Translations under genes and position numbers: made by a program | Part shown: piece by piece, positions 19,970 to 28,527 of the stretch | Position numbering within the stretch: the first letter of the stretch is position 1 | Layout of the letters: every line of letters starts with the position of its first letter | DNA from: Aquimarina pacifica | Lineage (GTDB): Bacteria > Bacteroidota > Bacteroidia > Flavobacteriales > Flavobacteriaceae | Reading direction: 5' to 3' | Length of the DNA: 64,000 nt | Assembly (NCBI RefSeq): GCF_000520955.1 | Contig: NZ_JACC01000001.1 | Location: 124,001-188,000, forward strand | Notes under the pieces: generated by a model | What the model saw: the letters and a program-made list of their open reading frames with translations, nothing else | What the model was told of the DNA's origin: nothing | The model's database searches: none

Positions 19970-20950
19970 CTATTCTTTCTTGTATTGTAATAACCAATCA
20001 TAAATAGATACATTAAAAGGATTGTTGCGCGTCATCGTTGTAAATCGGTTCGAATAGACCCTACTCCAGGCATCATGTCCTGTGTTATTAAAAACCGTAA
20101 CCTTTGCCCAAGTTTTTGGACTTTTAGCATTTATAGCCGCAACTAATGGTACAGATCCATAATTATCATAAGGTGGCACGGTGGTATCAGAGTCTCCATG
20201 AAAAGCCCAGATTGGTATTTTGGTAAGATTGGACACGATACGTTCTTCACCTCTTGCGCTAATTGGGATGATGGCAGCTACATAATTATCTTCTCCTCTT
20301 TCTCCCACATAATACCAAGCCCCACCGCCTCCTAAACTTAATCCTGTTAGATATATTCTTTTAGTGTTAACCTGATATTCATCAATCATGTATTTTATAA
20401 AATCATGAATATCCTGATGCCTCCAGTATCCATAAGACTTAAGTCTCGGAGAAGCCACTATAAAAGGAAATGAAGGATTCCATCTTTGGATTCGTATAAG
20501 ACCGGGAGGTGTGGTGCCTACGAGAAGTTCATTTAATTCTGATACATCGGTGCCCGTATACCCTGTTGGATCCCAACCATGCAAAAATACTAACAATGGA
20601 TACTCAGGTCCGTCTTGGGTATATTCACTAGGAGTATATACAAAATGACCAAATACAGCATTTGTTGAGTTCAAAGGATACGCAATATGCGAGCCCCCCA
20701 TATCTACAGGTAAATCCTTCAAATCAGAGTCATCTATATTTAGTACTGGTTCTTGCACAGTAGGAGTAGTTTGTTCAGGTGTTCCCACATCAGGGTTTTC
20801 TGGAGTAGAACATGATGAAATAAGAAGAATCCATATTATTAAGAAAAGCCCTGAATAATTATTGAGGACTATTTTTCTAATGGTTAAAAAAGATGTTTCT
20901 TTTCGACCTATTTGTCTGACATGTTTTATTACTTTTTTAAGCGCTCTCAT
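19970..20950 (-). CDS. Lipoprotein alpha/beta-hydrolase esterase
   Basis: 326 residues. The hydrophobic segment LFLIIWILLISSC ends in a lipobox with Cys47, followed by a Pro/Thr-rich tether. The catalytic domain resembles feruloyl-esterase/PHB-depolymerase-type hydrolases: oxyanion LVFLHGWDPTG, nucleophile Ser205 (TGLSLGGGGAW), acid at Asp253/255 (FHGDSDTTVP) and His292 (NTGHDAW). The start leaves a long basic N-region (1-33), and a later start cannot be excluded. Probably cell-surface or periplasmic ester hydrolysis on a carbohydrate or polyester. The gene stands alone between two direct copies of the repeat element. Confidence 0.85.
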   Translation of the reverse strand: MRALKKVIKHVRQIGRKETSFLTIRKIVLNNYSGLFLIIWILLISSCSTPENPDVGTPEQTTPTVQEPVLNIDDSDLKDLPVDMGGSHIAYPLNSTNAVFGHFVYTPSEYTQDGPEYPLLVFLHGWDPTGYTGTDVSELNELLVGTTPPGLIRIQRWNPSFPFIVASPRLKSYGYWRHQDIHDFIKYMIDEYQVNTKRIYLTGLSLGGGGAWYYVGERGEDNYVAAIIPISARGEERIVSNLTKIPIWAFHGDSDTTVPPYDNYGSVPLVAAINAKSPKTWAKVTVFNNTGHDAWSRVYSNRFTTMTRNNPFNVSIYDWLLQYKKE

Positions 20951-21521
20951 CTTTTTTTAATTGACTTATATAATGATTCGACTTTGGGTCATACTAGTCT
21001 TAAAATTAGTAAACTTTCGATTAAATAATTAATTCTGTAATAATGATTTTTTTATTAGTCAGTTATAGCAATTATAATTTTCACATTTCTCAACAAAAGG
21101 AAAGGCTACAAGAAGTTCTAAAACAAGTAAAAAAACTAACCGACAACATTCTCTGGTCTATAACATTAGACAGAGTATATATTGGAAAACAATAAATAGG
21201 TAATCCACAAATTAATATGGACAGACCACCACTAAAAAGATAGCAATTACCAAAAGTGCAAAAAACAAAAACATCATACTTGTAATAAGCACGTTAACCT
21301 AGATCACAGAGCAACAAGAAACTTCTTAAAATGGCAAATGGAAGATAGTATTACTTTTTTGATGGTGCACACAATACTTTTCACCTTAGAAAACTAATAT
21401 AAACGTTAAAAGAAACTTGACCTTATATTTTTGTCCAACCTAAAATCAAGGTTTCAACAAAATAAAATTTTGATTTATAAAATAACTTTTTAAGAATCTA
21501 CTGCTTATTAATCAAACTCAG

Positions 21522-21699
21522 GTTAAACCCGCTTTATGAAGTAGAACTTCGTAACGAGACTTAAAACTGTAATACACACTGACATTTTCTTGTTTTCTGC
21601 ATAGCACCGCTATGGTGACTACAAAAAAATGTAGCGAAGCACTAGTGTTTGCAGTAGTTTTGGGTTGTAATAGATTTTATACTGAATAAAGTAGGTTAA
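21522..21699. repeat. 175-bp MITE-like inverted-repeat element, copy B
   Basis: Same orientation and order of blocks as copy A: AAACCCGCTTTAT, AACTTCGTAACGAGAC, AATACACACTGACATT, TAGCACCGCTATGGTGACTA, ATGTAGCGAAGCACTAGTG, TAGTTTTGGGTTGTAATAG, then the right terminal repeat ATAAAGTAGGTT. It differs from copy A by scattered substitutions. Confidence 0.75.
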
Positions 21700-21713
21700 A
21701 AGATAAACTATAT

Positions 21714-21755
21714 AAAAAAAAACAACCCTCAGTGGTTAACAACTCCTCTGAGGGT
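21714..21755 (-). terminator. Intrinsic terminator of the arginine/proline operon
   Basis: On the minus strand ACCCTCAG (21748-21755) pairs with CTGAGGGT (21725-21732), followed by TGTTTTTTTT. It lies 45 nt after the argH stop. Confidence 0.85.
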
Positions 21756-21800
21756 CTAGGCTGAAACTAAAAAAATTAAACTAACTCAACTTACACTCAA

Positions 21801-23078
21801 TTAAATATGTTTCAGCTTCTCTTCTATATCTTTTAAACACAGATTATTGATACTTCCAATATGACTATGTTTTGTGTTTTTTTCTGGTTTGTAATTACCA
21901 TTTTCAATATCCAATCCAATTTTCACATATGCATCTCTAAAAGACATTCCTTTCATAACTAATTCATTCAACGTATCAACACTAAATAAATAATCATACT
22001 TATCATCATCTAGAATCTGCTTATTTACCGTTACACTTTTTAGCGCATAGATAGCCATCTCTAATGATGCCTTAAGATCCTGAATTGCGGGTACAATACC
22101 TTCTTTAAGTAATTGTAAATCTCTATGGTAGCCACTTGGCAAATTATTCGTCAATAAGCTTAACTCATATGGCAATGCTTGTATTTTATTACATTTTCCG
22201 CGTATTAACTCAAAGACGTCTGGATTTTTCTTATGTGGCATAATACTAGAACCTGTAGTAAACTCAGATGGGATACTCATAAAATCAAAGTTTTGACTCA
22301 TGTATACGCAAACATCCATAGCAAGTTTAGAAAGTGTTCCTGCCACGCTACTCATTGCAAAAGCAGTTGATTTTTCTGATTTTCCTCTACTCATTTGTGC
22401 AGCCACTACATTATACTTAAGAGTTTCGAATCCTAGCTCTTTGGTTGTAAATTCTCTATCGATAGGGAATGAACTTCCATAACCTGCTGCACTACCTAAG
22501 GGGTTCTGATCTACCACCTTTACTGCTGCATTTACAAAATATAGATCATCTACAAAACTTTCTGCGTAAGCAGAAAACCACAATCCAAAAGAAGATGGCA
22601 TAGCAATTTGCAAATGTGTATATCCTGGTAATAGCACATCTTTATATTTTTCTGCAGAAGTCAATAAATTTTGAGACAATTCTTTGACCTGATCCTTTAT
22701 TTGCAGCAACTCATCCTTGAGATATAAATGCATTGCTACCAAAACCTGATCATTTCGAGATCGGGCTGTATGTATTCTTTTGCCAGCATCCCCAATCTTT
22801 TGAGTCAACTCAAACTCTATTTTAGAATGTACATCTTCAAACTGATCTTCTATTATAAATACCCCCTCAGACACTTGTTTTGCTAATACATCTAATTCGG
22901 CTTCTATTGCAGAAATATCCGTGTCAGAAATCAAACCAATCTTGTGTAACATCTTAGCATGCGCCAAGGTTGCCTTTATATCATATTTGGCAATTACCAA
23001 ATCAAGCTGTCTATCATTGCCTACGGTAAATATATCAATCTTTTGATCTGTCGGTAATCCTTTGTCCCAAAGTTTCAT
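21801..23078 (-). CDS. argH: Argininosuccinate lyase
   Basis: 425 residues. Last step of arginine synthesis: argininosuccinate to arginine plus fumarate. The fumarase/aspartase superfamily signature GSSIMPHKKNPD is present, as are the N-terminal RSRNDQ-type block (HTARSRNDQVLVAMHLY) and TGYTHLQ-type block (LLPGYTHLQIAMPSSFGLWF). It starts 67 nt after argE and is the last gene of the operon, directly followed by a terminator. Cytoplasmic homotetramer in the family. Confidence 0.95.
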   Translation of the reverse strand: MKLWDKGLPTDQKIDIFTVGNDRQLDLVIAKYDIKATLAHAKMLHKIGLISDTDISAIEAELDVLAKQVSEGVFIIEDQFEDVHSKIEFELTQKIGDAGKRIHTARSRNDQVLVAMHLYLKDELLQIKDQVKELSQNLLTSAEKYKDVLLPGYTHLQIAMPSSFGLWFSAYAESFVDDLYFVNAAVKVVDQNPLGSAAGYGSSFPIDREFTTKELGFETLKYNVVAAQMSRGKSEKSTAFAMSSVAGTLSKLAMDVCVYMSQNFDFMSIPSEFTTGSSIMPHKKNPDVFELIRGKCNKIQALPYELSLLTNNLPSGYHRDLQLLKEGIVPAIQDLKASLEMAIYALKSVTVNKQILDDDKYDYLFSVDTLNELVMKGMSFRDAYVKIGLDIENGNYKPEKNTKHSHIGSINNLCLKDIEEKLKHI

Positions 23079-23145
23079 TTACTATTATTTTATAATCTTA
23101 TTGTATAAGTACACCTCGACACTCTTAGTGTTACATTTTTTAATT

Positions 23146-24210
23146 TTAAATGATTCCTTCCAAAATTTTTATGTAAAGTTCTATTCCTTCTCCAATTTCA
23201 TTTACAAAAATGAATTCATCTGCAGAATGTGACCTAGTAGAGTCTCCTGGACCTAATTTTAATGATGGACAACTCAATACAGATTGATCAGACAATGTCG
23301 GAGATCCATAGGTTATTCTCCCCAAACGAACCCCTGATTGTACTATTGGATGATCCTTTGGTATCGAAGAAGACCCAAGATGCAATGACCTTGGTGTTAC
23401 CTCAACATTCTCAGGCATTGCTTCTTGAACTATTTTTAGAATCTCTTCATTTCTATAAGCATCATTTACTCGAATATCAACAACAAAATTACAATGAGAA
23501 GGCACTACATTATGCTGCTTACCAGCATTAACCTGAGTAACTGTCATTTTTACATCTCCTAATACATCTGATGTTTTTTCGAATGTAAAGGATTCGAACC
23601 ATTTTATCACTGGCAATGCATTGTAAATAGCATTGTCCTGATTAGGATGTGCAGCATGACTAGCGGTTCCCTTTACAGCAACATCTAGTACCAATAATCC
23701 TTTTTCTGCAATCGCTAACTGCATCAAAGTAGGCTCTCCTACAACTGCAAATTCTACATTCTTAAAATATTTTAATATACTTTTTAATCCTAAAGGACCA
23801 CTACTCTCCTCTTCTGCAGAAGCTGCTATTAAAAAATTGTAATTAAGATTCTCTCTATTATAAAAATAAGTAAACGTTGCTATCAATGAAACCAAACATC
23901 CTCCTGCATCATTACTTCCTAAACCGTATAATTTACCATCCTCTACAAATGCATGCAATGGATCATTCGTATAATTACCATTTGGTTTTACTGTATCATG
24001 ATGAGAATTTAATAAAATCGTCGGTTTACTCTCATCAAAGTGCTTGTTATACGCCCAAATATTATTATTCTCTCTCTCGAAAGGAATAGCCCTTTGGATA
24101 AACCAATCTTGAATTAACTGAGCGGTATGCTCCTCTTCTGAAGAAAAGGATTGTGTTTCTATTAACTTTGTTAAAAGCTCAATTGCATGATCTGTTAATT
24201 TTTCTATCAT
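23146..24210 (-). CDS. argE: Acyl-ornithine/acyl-citrulline deacylase, M20 family (ArgE/DapE-like)
   Basis: 354 residues. Zn-dependent M20 peptidase fold with metal ligands visible in LLNSHHDTVKP, GLGSNDAGGC and ASAEEESS (catalytic Glu pair), plus the dimerisation-domain block KGTASHAAHPNQDNAI. In Bacteroidota, where carbamoylation precedes deacylation, this enzyme releases citrulline from its N-acyl form. It starts 3 nt downstream of argB. Whether the acyl group is acetyl or succinyl cannot be read here. Confidence 0.88.
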   Translation of the reverse strand: MIEKLTDHAIELLTKLIETQSFSSEEEHTAQLIQDWFIQRAIPFERENNNIWAYNKHFDESKPTILLNSHHDTVKPNGNYTNDPLHAFVEDGKLYGLGSNDAGGCLVSLIATFTYFYNRENLNYNFLIAASAEEESSGPLGLKSILKYFKNVEFAVVGEPTLMQLAIAEKGLLVLDVAVKGTASHAAHPNQDNAIYNALPVIKWFESFTFEKTSDVLGDVKMTVTQVNAGKQHNVVPSHCNFVVDIRVNDAYRNEEILKIVQEAMPENVEVTPRSLHLGSSSIPKDHPIVQSGVRLGRITYGSPTLSDQSVLSCPSLKLGPGDSTRSHSADEFIFVNEIGEGIELYIKILEGII

Positions 24211-24213
24211 CGC

Positions 24214-24996
24214 TTATAAACTCAAGGTTGTATGTTTAGTCGTTTTATCTTTTATAAAATCTGCATTTGCAATATGTACTGTACTCACATTTTTTTGCAA
24301 GGCATCAAAACAATTCTGAAGCTTGGGTAACATCCCATCGGCTATTATTTGTTCATCTCTTAATCTCGTATATTTTTCTAAGTTAATATGTTCTATTACA
24401 GAATCTTTATCTTCTATATTTTCTAAGACTCCTTTTAACTCAAAACAATAAAACAAAGAGACTTCATAAAACGCTCCCATAGCCGAAGCTATCTCAGAAG
24501 CAATCGTATCTGCATTTGTATTCAATAATTGTCCTTTTTTATCATGTGTTACAGCACAAAAAACAGGAACAATACCTAATTGCAATAACTGTTTAATCAT
24601 CTGACCATTAACCTGAATAACATCTCCCACATATCCATAATCAACAAATTGTACAGGTCTTTTCTTTGCCAAAATAACATTTGCATCTGCTCCTGTTAGC
24701 CCTAAAGCATTACAGTCATTTTTTTGTAACCCAGAAACTACCGTTTTATTTAATAGACCTGCATATGTCATTACTACAATATCAAGATTTTCTGCAGAAG
24801 TAATTCGTCGACCATCAATCATTTCTGTTTTCACACCTAAACTAGAAGCTAGTTTAGTAGCAGATTTTCCTCCGCCATGAACCAATATTTTTGGTCCATC
24901 TACCTTAGAGAAGTCTTCTAAAAATGAAGATAAGGCTTTTTCATTCTCAATGATATTTCCTCCTATTTTGGCTACCAGTATTTTTTCTTTATTCAT
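24214..24996 (-). CDS. argB: N-acyl-glutamate kinase
   Basis: 260 residues from the ATG at 24994-24996 (MNKEKILVAKIGGNII). An in-frame ATG 21 nt upstream would add MCFGRFV but gives an atypical N-terminus. Amino-acid-kinase motifs: KIGGNI, VHGGGKSATKLA, LTGADANVI and LNTNADTIASEIA. It phosphorylates N-acyl-glutamate with ATP. Positioned between argF' and argE in the operon. Confidence 0.92.
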   Translation of the reverse strand: MNKEKILVAKIGGNIIENEKALSSFLEDFSKVDGPKILVHGGGKSATKLASSLGVKTEMIDGRRITSAENLDIVVMTYAGLLNKTVVSGLQKNDCNALGLTGADANVILAKKRPVQFVDYGYVGDVIQVNGQMIKQLLQLGIVPVFCAVTHDKKGQLLNTNADTIASEIASAMGAFYEVSLFYCFELKGVLENIEDKDSVIEHINLEKYTRLRDEQIIADGMLPKLQNCFDALQKNVSTVHIANADFIKDKTTKHTTLSL

Positions 24997-25047
24997 CACA
25001 AAACGCCCAAAACACACACTAATAGCGGTGCTATTCTAGGTTAATTA

Positions 25048-25992
25048 TTATTGGTTTTCTAAAATTTTCTTTACTACTAATTGAGCCGCATATGTCCTAT
25101 TGTTCGCTTGCTCAATAACAATTGAGTTTTCACTTTCGATGACGGCATCATCAATAACTACGTTTCTTCTTACTGGCAAACAATGCATAAATTTTGCATC
25201 ATTTGTAAGTTTCATTTTCTCTTCTGTAATTTTCCATGAGGGATCTTGCGAACTTTTCCCATAATCATTATAGGAACTCCAGTTTTTAACGTAAACAAAA
25301 TCAGCATCTTTTAGTGCATTTTCCTGGTTGTAATCAATGGGCACCTCTTTAGTAAATTGAACGGCTAACTCAAACCCCACTGGGTGGGTAATTACAAAAT
25401 GAGCATCCATGTGCTGCATCATCTCAACAAATGAATTCGCAACCGCCTGTGGTAGGGCTTTTGGATGTGGTGCCCATGATAATACAACCTTTGGCTTTTT
25501 ATTTTTTTTATTTTCGGTAATAGTAATTGCATCTGTTAATGCTTGCAACGGATGTCCTGTAGCACTTTCCATATTAACTATAGGAACTGTTGCATACTTT
25601 ATAAAACTTGATAACACTTTCTCACTATAATCATCTTCTCTGTTTTCAAGCTTTGCAAAGGCTCTTATAGCAATAATGTCGCAATACTGTGACACTACTT
25701 GTGCTGCTTCTTTTACATGTTCAGAAGTACCTTGATCCATAACTGTGCCATCTTCATACTCTAATGACCAACCTTCTCCTGAAAAGTTCATTACAATCAC
25801 ATTCATCCCCAGATTTAGGGCAGCTTTTTGGGTACTCAACCTAGTACGTAGACTAGGATTAAAAAATAATAACCCAATAGTTTTATCAACCCCCAAAGTC
25901 TTATCAGAAAGTGGATTTTTCTTCATTTCTATTGCTTCATTAACCCAATCAGGCAATGAATCAATGTCTTGTATGGAAAAGTAATTCTTCAT
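25048..25992 (-). CDS. argF': N-acetyl/N-succinyl-ornithine carbamoyltransferase (ArgF')
   Basis: 314 residues from the ATG at 25990-25992 (MKNYFSIQDIDSL); an upstream in-frame ATG would add 7 residues. The carbamoyl-phosphate loop reads NPSLRTRLST instead of the STRTR of ordinary ornithine transcarbamylases. It also has GHPLQALTD and MHCLPVRRN. This pattern marks the acyl-ornithine transcarbamylase branch found in Bacteroidota and Xanthomonas. The acetyl versus succinyl preference depends on a loop residue that I cannot assign safely. Confidence 0.9.
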   Translation of the reverse strand: MKNYFSIQDIDSLPDWVNEAIEMKKNPLSDKTLGVDKTIGLLFFNPSLRTRLSTQKAALNLGMNVIVMNFSGEGWSLEYEDGTVMDQGTSEHVKEAAQVVSQYCDIIAIRAFAKLENREDDYSEKVLSSFIKYATVPIVNMESATGHPLQALTDAITITENKKNKKPKVVLSWAPHPKALPQAVANSFVEMMQHMDAHFVITHPVGFELAVQFTKEVPIDYNQENALKDADFVYVKNWSSYNDYGKSSQDPSWKITEEKMKLTNDAKFMHCLPVRRNVVIDDAVIESENSIVIEQANNRTYAAQLVVKKILENQ

Positions 25993-26124
25993 TTTTTCTA
26001 TTATTAAGAACACACAAAATAAAGTATCGCTACATGTATAGATTTGAAACCTTTATAACACACTTATTTATATTCATTTTTCGAATAATCTAGTATTCTT
26101 TTCTTATATTATTTTTAAAACTTA

Positions 26125-26916
26125 TTATTTTATAACCTGCTCCTTTATAATTTTAGTAAATGCCGTTTTATTACTTAGCGCATTGATTATAAAATTATCT
26201 TTTAGACCATTTACAATCCAAGTCTCAATATTTCCTTTTTTTGCAATTTTGGCTGACTCTACTTTTGATGTCATCCCACCTGTGCCATGAGAAGAAATTG
26301 ATGAAACAATTTCTTTCTCAAGCGTTTCTATGTCTTCAACTTCTTTAATAGTTGTAAACGTATTATTCTCTACCGATTCTTTGGTACAAATACCATCGGT
26401 ATTCGTTGCAATAATTAATATATCTGCCTTTAACAATACAGAGGTCAGTGCGGCCAATTTATCATTATCTCCAAACTTAATCTCATCAGTTGCTACTGTA
26501 TCATTTTCATTAATAATCGGTATATAATTATTATGTATCAACACATTAATTGTATTGACTATGTTTTTCTTTGATTGCTCTCTTTCAAAATCAGAATAAG
26601 ACAACAAGCATTGCGATGTTAATAAACCTAGATCTCTAAAGCCTTCTAGAAATATTCTCATTAGATGTGGCTGGCCAATTGAGGCCAACGCCTGTTTCAC
26701 ATTAATTTCTTTACCATTACTTTCTAAATTCACAAACTGTTTTGCTACGGCAATCGCTCCCGAACTGACTATTACAAACTCATAACTATCTTGCAAATCC
26801 ACTATTTGTCTGGCAATATCTTCGATTTTGCCTCTTGATATATGATTTGTACCTGTCGTAAGTACATTCGATCCGATCTTAAGTACAATTCTCTTTTTAT
26901 CTGATTTGCCCATCAC
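26125..26916 (-). CDS. proB: Glutamate 5-kinase, short form without PUA domain
   Basis: 263 residues. First step of proline synthesis. Amino-acid-kinase motifs: VLKIGSNVLT, VSSGAIAVAKQF, NENDTVATDEIKFGDNDKLAALTS and HGTGGMTSKVESAKIA. The usual C-terminal PUA domain is absent, giving the compact form. It overlaps the end of proA by 20 nt. It feeds glutamyl-phosphate to ProA; proline and arginine genes share this operon. Confidence 0.93.
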   Translation of the reverse strand: MMGKSDKKRIVLKIGSNVLTTGTNHISRGKIEDIARQIVDLQDSYEFVIVSSGAIAVAKQFVNLESNGKEINVKQALASIGQPHLMRIFLEGFRDLGLLTSQCLLSYSDFEREQSKKNIVNTINVLIHNNYIPIINENDTVATDEIKFGDNDKLAALTSVLLKADILIIATNTDGICTKESVENNTFTTIKEVEDIETLEKEIVSSISSHGTGGMTSKVESAKIAKKGNIETWIVNGLKDNFIINALSNKTAFTKIIKEQVIK

Positions 26917-28093
26917 CGTGTATATACCATTTATTAGTTACCAAATGCTGTAATCCTATTGGACCCCGCTGGTGTAATTTATCTGTACTAATTGCAAGTT
27001 CGCCTCCTAAACCTAACTCAAACCCATCGGTAAACCGTGTAGAAGCATTATGATACACCGCTGCACAGTCAACAGAAGCCATAAAATCATCTGCTTCTTT
27101 TTGATCTTTAGTTATTATTGATGCAGAGTGCCCTCCGCTATATTTATTAATCCTTGAAACTGCTTCTTTACAACTATCTATTTCTCCTATAACAATTTTG
27201 TAATCTAAAAATTCTTCATACCAAACTGCATCTCCTGATATGGGATCTACTTCTTCATATTTAGTTAATGTCGAATCACCAAGAATAGTTACCTTATGAT
27301 CTCTTAATTCTGAAATTATTTTTTTAATAAAATCTTCTTTATTAGGAATATCTTTATCTATCAACACTTTATCCACTGCATTGCATGCCGAAATCTTATC
27401 TGTTTTACCATTAACAATTACACGTAATGCTATTTCGGTATTAGCGTCCTTATGTACATAAACAAAATTATTTCCTCTTCCGCTTACTATAACAGGACAT
27501 GTTGCATGCTTTTTTACAAATTCAATTAATCGCTCTCCACCTCTAGGTACAATAAGATCTACTCTCTGGGTAGGTGTTTCTAAAAATGCCTGAGTTTCTT
27601 GTCTGTTATAGTTCATATACTCAACCCAATCAGAGGTTATATCATTTTCTAAGAGCGCTTGATGCCAAAGTTTTACAATAGCTAAATTAGAATTGAGTGA
27701 TTCTTTCCCTCCTTTAAGAAGGATTTTATTCCCTGATTTAAAAGCTATTCCTGCGGCTTCTATGGTAACATCCGGCCTTGATTCATAAATAATAAGAATT
27801 GTACCAAAAGAAGCTGTTTTATTAAATACCTGCATCCCATTATCATGTGTAAATCTAAAACGCTCTACACCTACTGGATCCTTCTGATCTGCCAATTGCT
27901 TCAGGGCAGCTATCATACCTTCTATCTTCTTTGAATCAACTTTTAGACGGTCATACATAGCCAAATCATTTCCAGAATACCCTTCTAAATCCATTTTGTT
28001 GGCTTCGATAATAGTCGCTCGTTGTTCATCAACAAGAACCATCATCTTTTGTAATACCGAATTTCTTTGCGCTATGCTTAATGTACTATTCAT
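26897..28093 (-). CDS. proA: Gamma-glutamyl-phosphate reductase
   Basis: 398 residues. NADPH-dependent reduction of glutamyl-5-phosphate to glutamate semialdehyde. Aldehyde-dehydrogenase-like fold; signature region GKTDKISACNAVDKVLID with the catalytic Cys in ISACNAVD, plus FGTILIIYESRPDVTIEAAGIAFKSGN near the N-terminus. It overlaps the upstream GNAT gene by 4 nt and the proB gene by 20 nt. Confidence 0.94.
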   Translation of the reverse strand: MNSTLSIAQRNSVLQKMMVLVDEQRATIIEANKMDLEGYSGNDLAMYDRLKVDSKKIEGMIAALKQLADQKDPVGVERFRFTHDNGMQVFNKTASFGTILIIYESRPDVTIEAAGIAFKSGNKILLKGGKESLNSNLAIVKLWHQALLENDITSDWVEYMNYNRQETQAFLETPTQRVDLIVPRGGERLIEFVKKHATCPVIVSGRGNNFVYVHKDANTEIALRVIVNGKTDKISACNAVDKVLIDKDIPNKEDFIKKIISELRDHKVTILGDSTLTKYEEVDPISGDAVWYEEFLDYKIVIGEIDSCKEAVSRINKYSGGHSASIITKDQKEADDFMASVDCAAVYHNASTRFTDGFELGLGGELAISTDKLHQRGPIGLQHLVTNKWYIHGDGQIR

Positions 28094-28527
28094 TCTAATA
28101 AACTAAGTTCCATCTGCTGGTGTATAATTCCAGTTTTTTTTGACGGATATTTTTTTCCTATTGTTTTAAACTTATATTTTTTGTAAAAATTAATAGCTGT
28201 TTCTCGTGCACTCAATTGTATACGATCCATCTTATTTTTCTTACACTCTAGTATCAAATGCCTCAATATTTGACTGCCTATTCCTTTTTTCTGAAATTTG
28301 CTATCAATAGCCATTTGAGAAATTATCCCTATAGTTTCGTCATATGTTAACCTTCCTGTTCCTAAAACTTTATTCTCATCACGACATACTAAATGCAAAC
28401 TACTCTTCTCAACATCATCTTTTATTAATTCTTCTGCAGTATCCATATTCTTAAAAAACTGCTCAATCCGTATAACTACTCCCTGACGATAAAACACATC
28501 TCCATAGGAAACAAATTCATATTTCAT
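28090..28527 (-). CDS. GNAT family N-acetyltransferase nested in the arginine/proline operon
   Basis: 145 residues. Acetyl-CoA-binding motif A is clear (QMAIDSKFQKKGIGSQILRHLILECKKN, Q/RxxGxG-type loop), followed by RIQLSARETAINFYKKYKFKTIGKKY, typical of ElaA/YjcF-like GNATs. It overlaps argD by 11 nt and proA by 4 nt, so it is an integral cistron. The substrate is unknown; an acylation step in the arginine pathway is possible but unproven, because the first operon gene also encodes a GNAT. Confidence 0.85.
   Translation of the reverse strand: MKYEFVSYGDVFYRQGVVIRIEQFFKNMDTAEELIKDDVEKSSLHLVCRDENKVLGTGRLTYDETIGIISQMAIDSKFQKKGIGSQILRHLILECKKNKMDRIQLSARETAINFYKKYKFKTIGKKYPSKKTGIIHQQMELSLLE

Larger units (their letters stand above)
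20951..21800. other. Intergenic region with repeat copy B, a terminator and one doubtful small ORF
   Basis: It separates the esterase start from the argH stop. It holds repeat copy B (21522-21699), the argininosuccinate-operon terminator (21714-21755) and a 50-codon plus-strand ORF (21043-21195, with ISQQKERLQEVLKQVKKL) that I cannot assign. No other structure was noted. Confidence 0.5.

Noticed and set aside
21043..21195. 50-codon plus-strand ORF with a Lys/Gln-rich helix
   Set aside because: No neighbour context, no recognisable family; may be chance or a fragment, so it is only mentioned in the intergenic entry.
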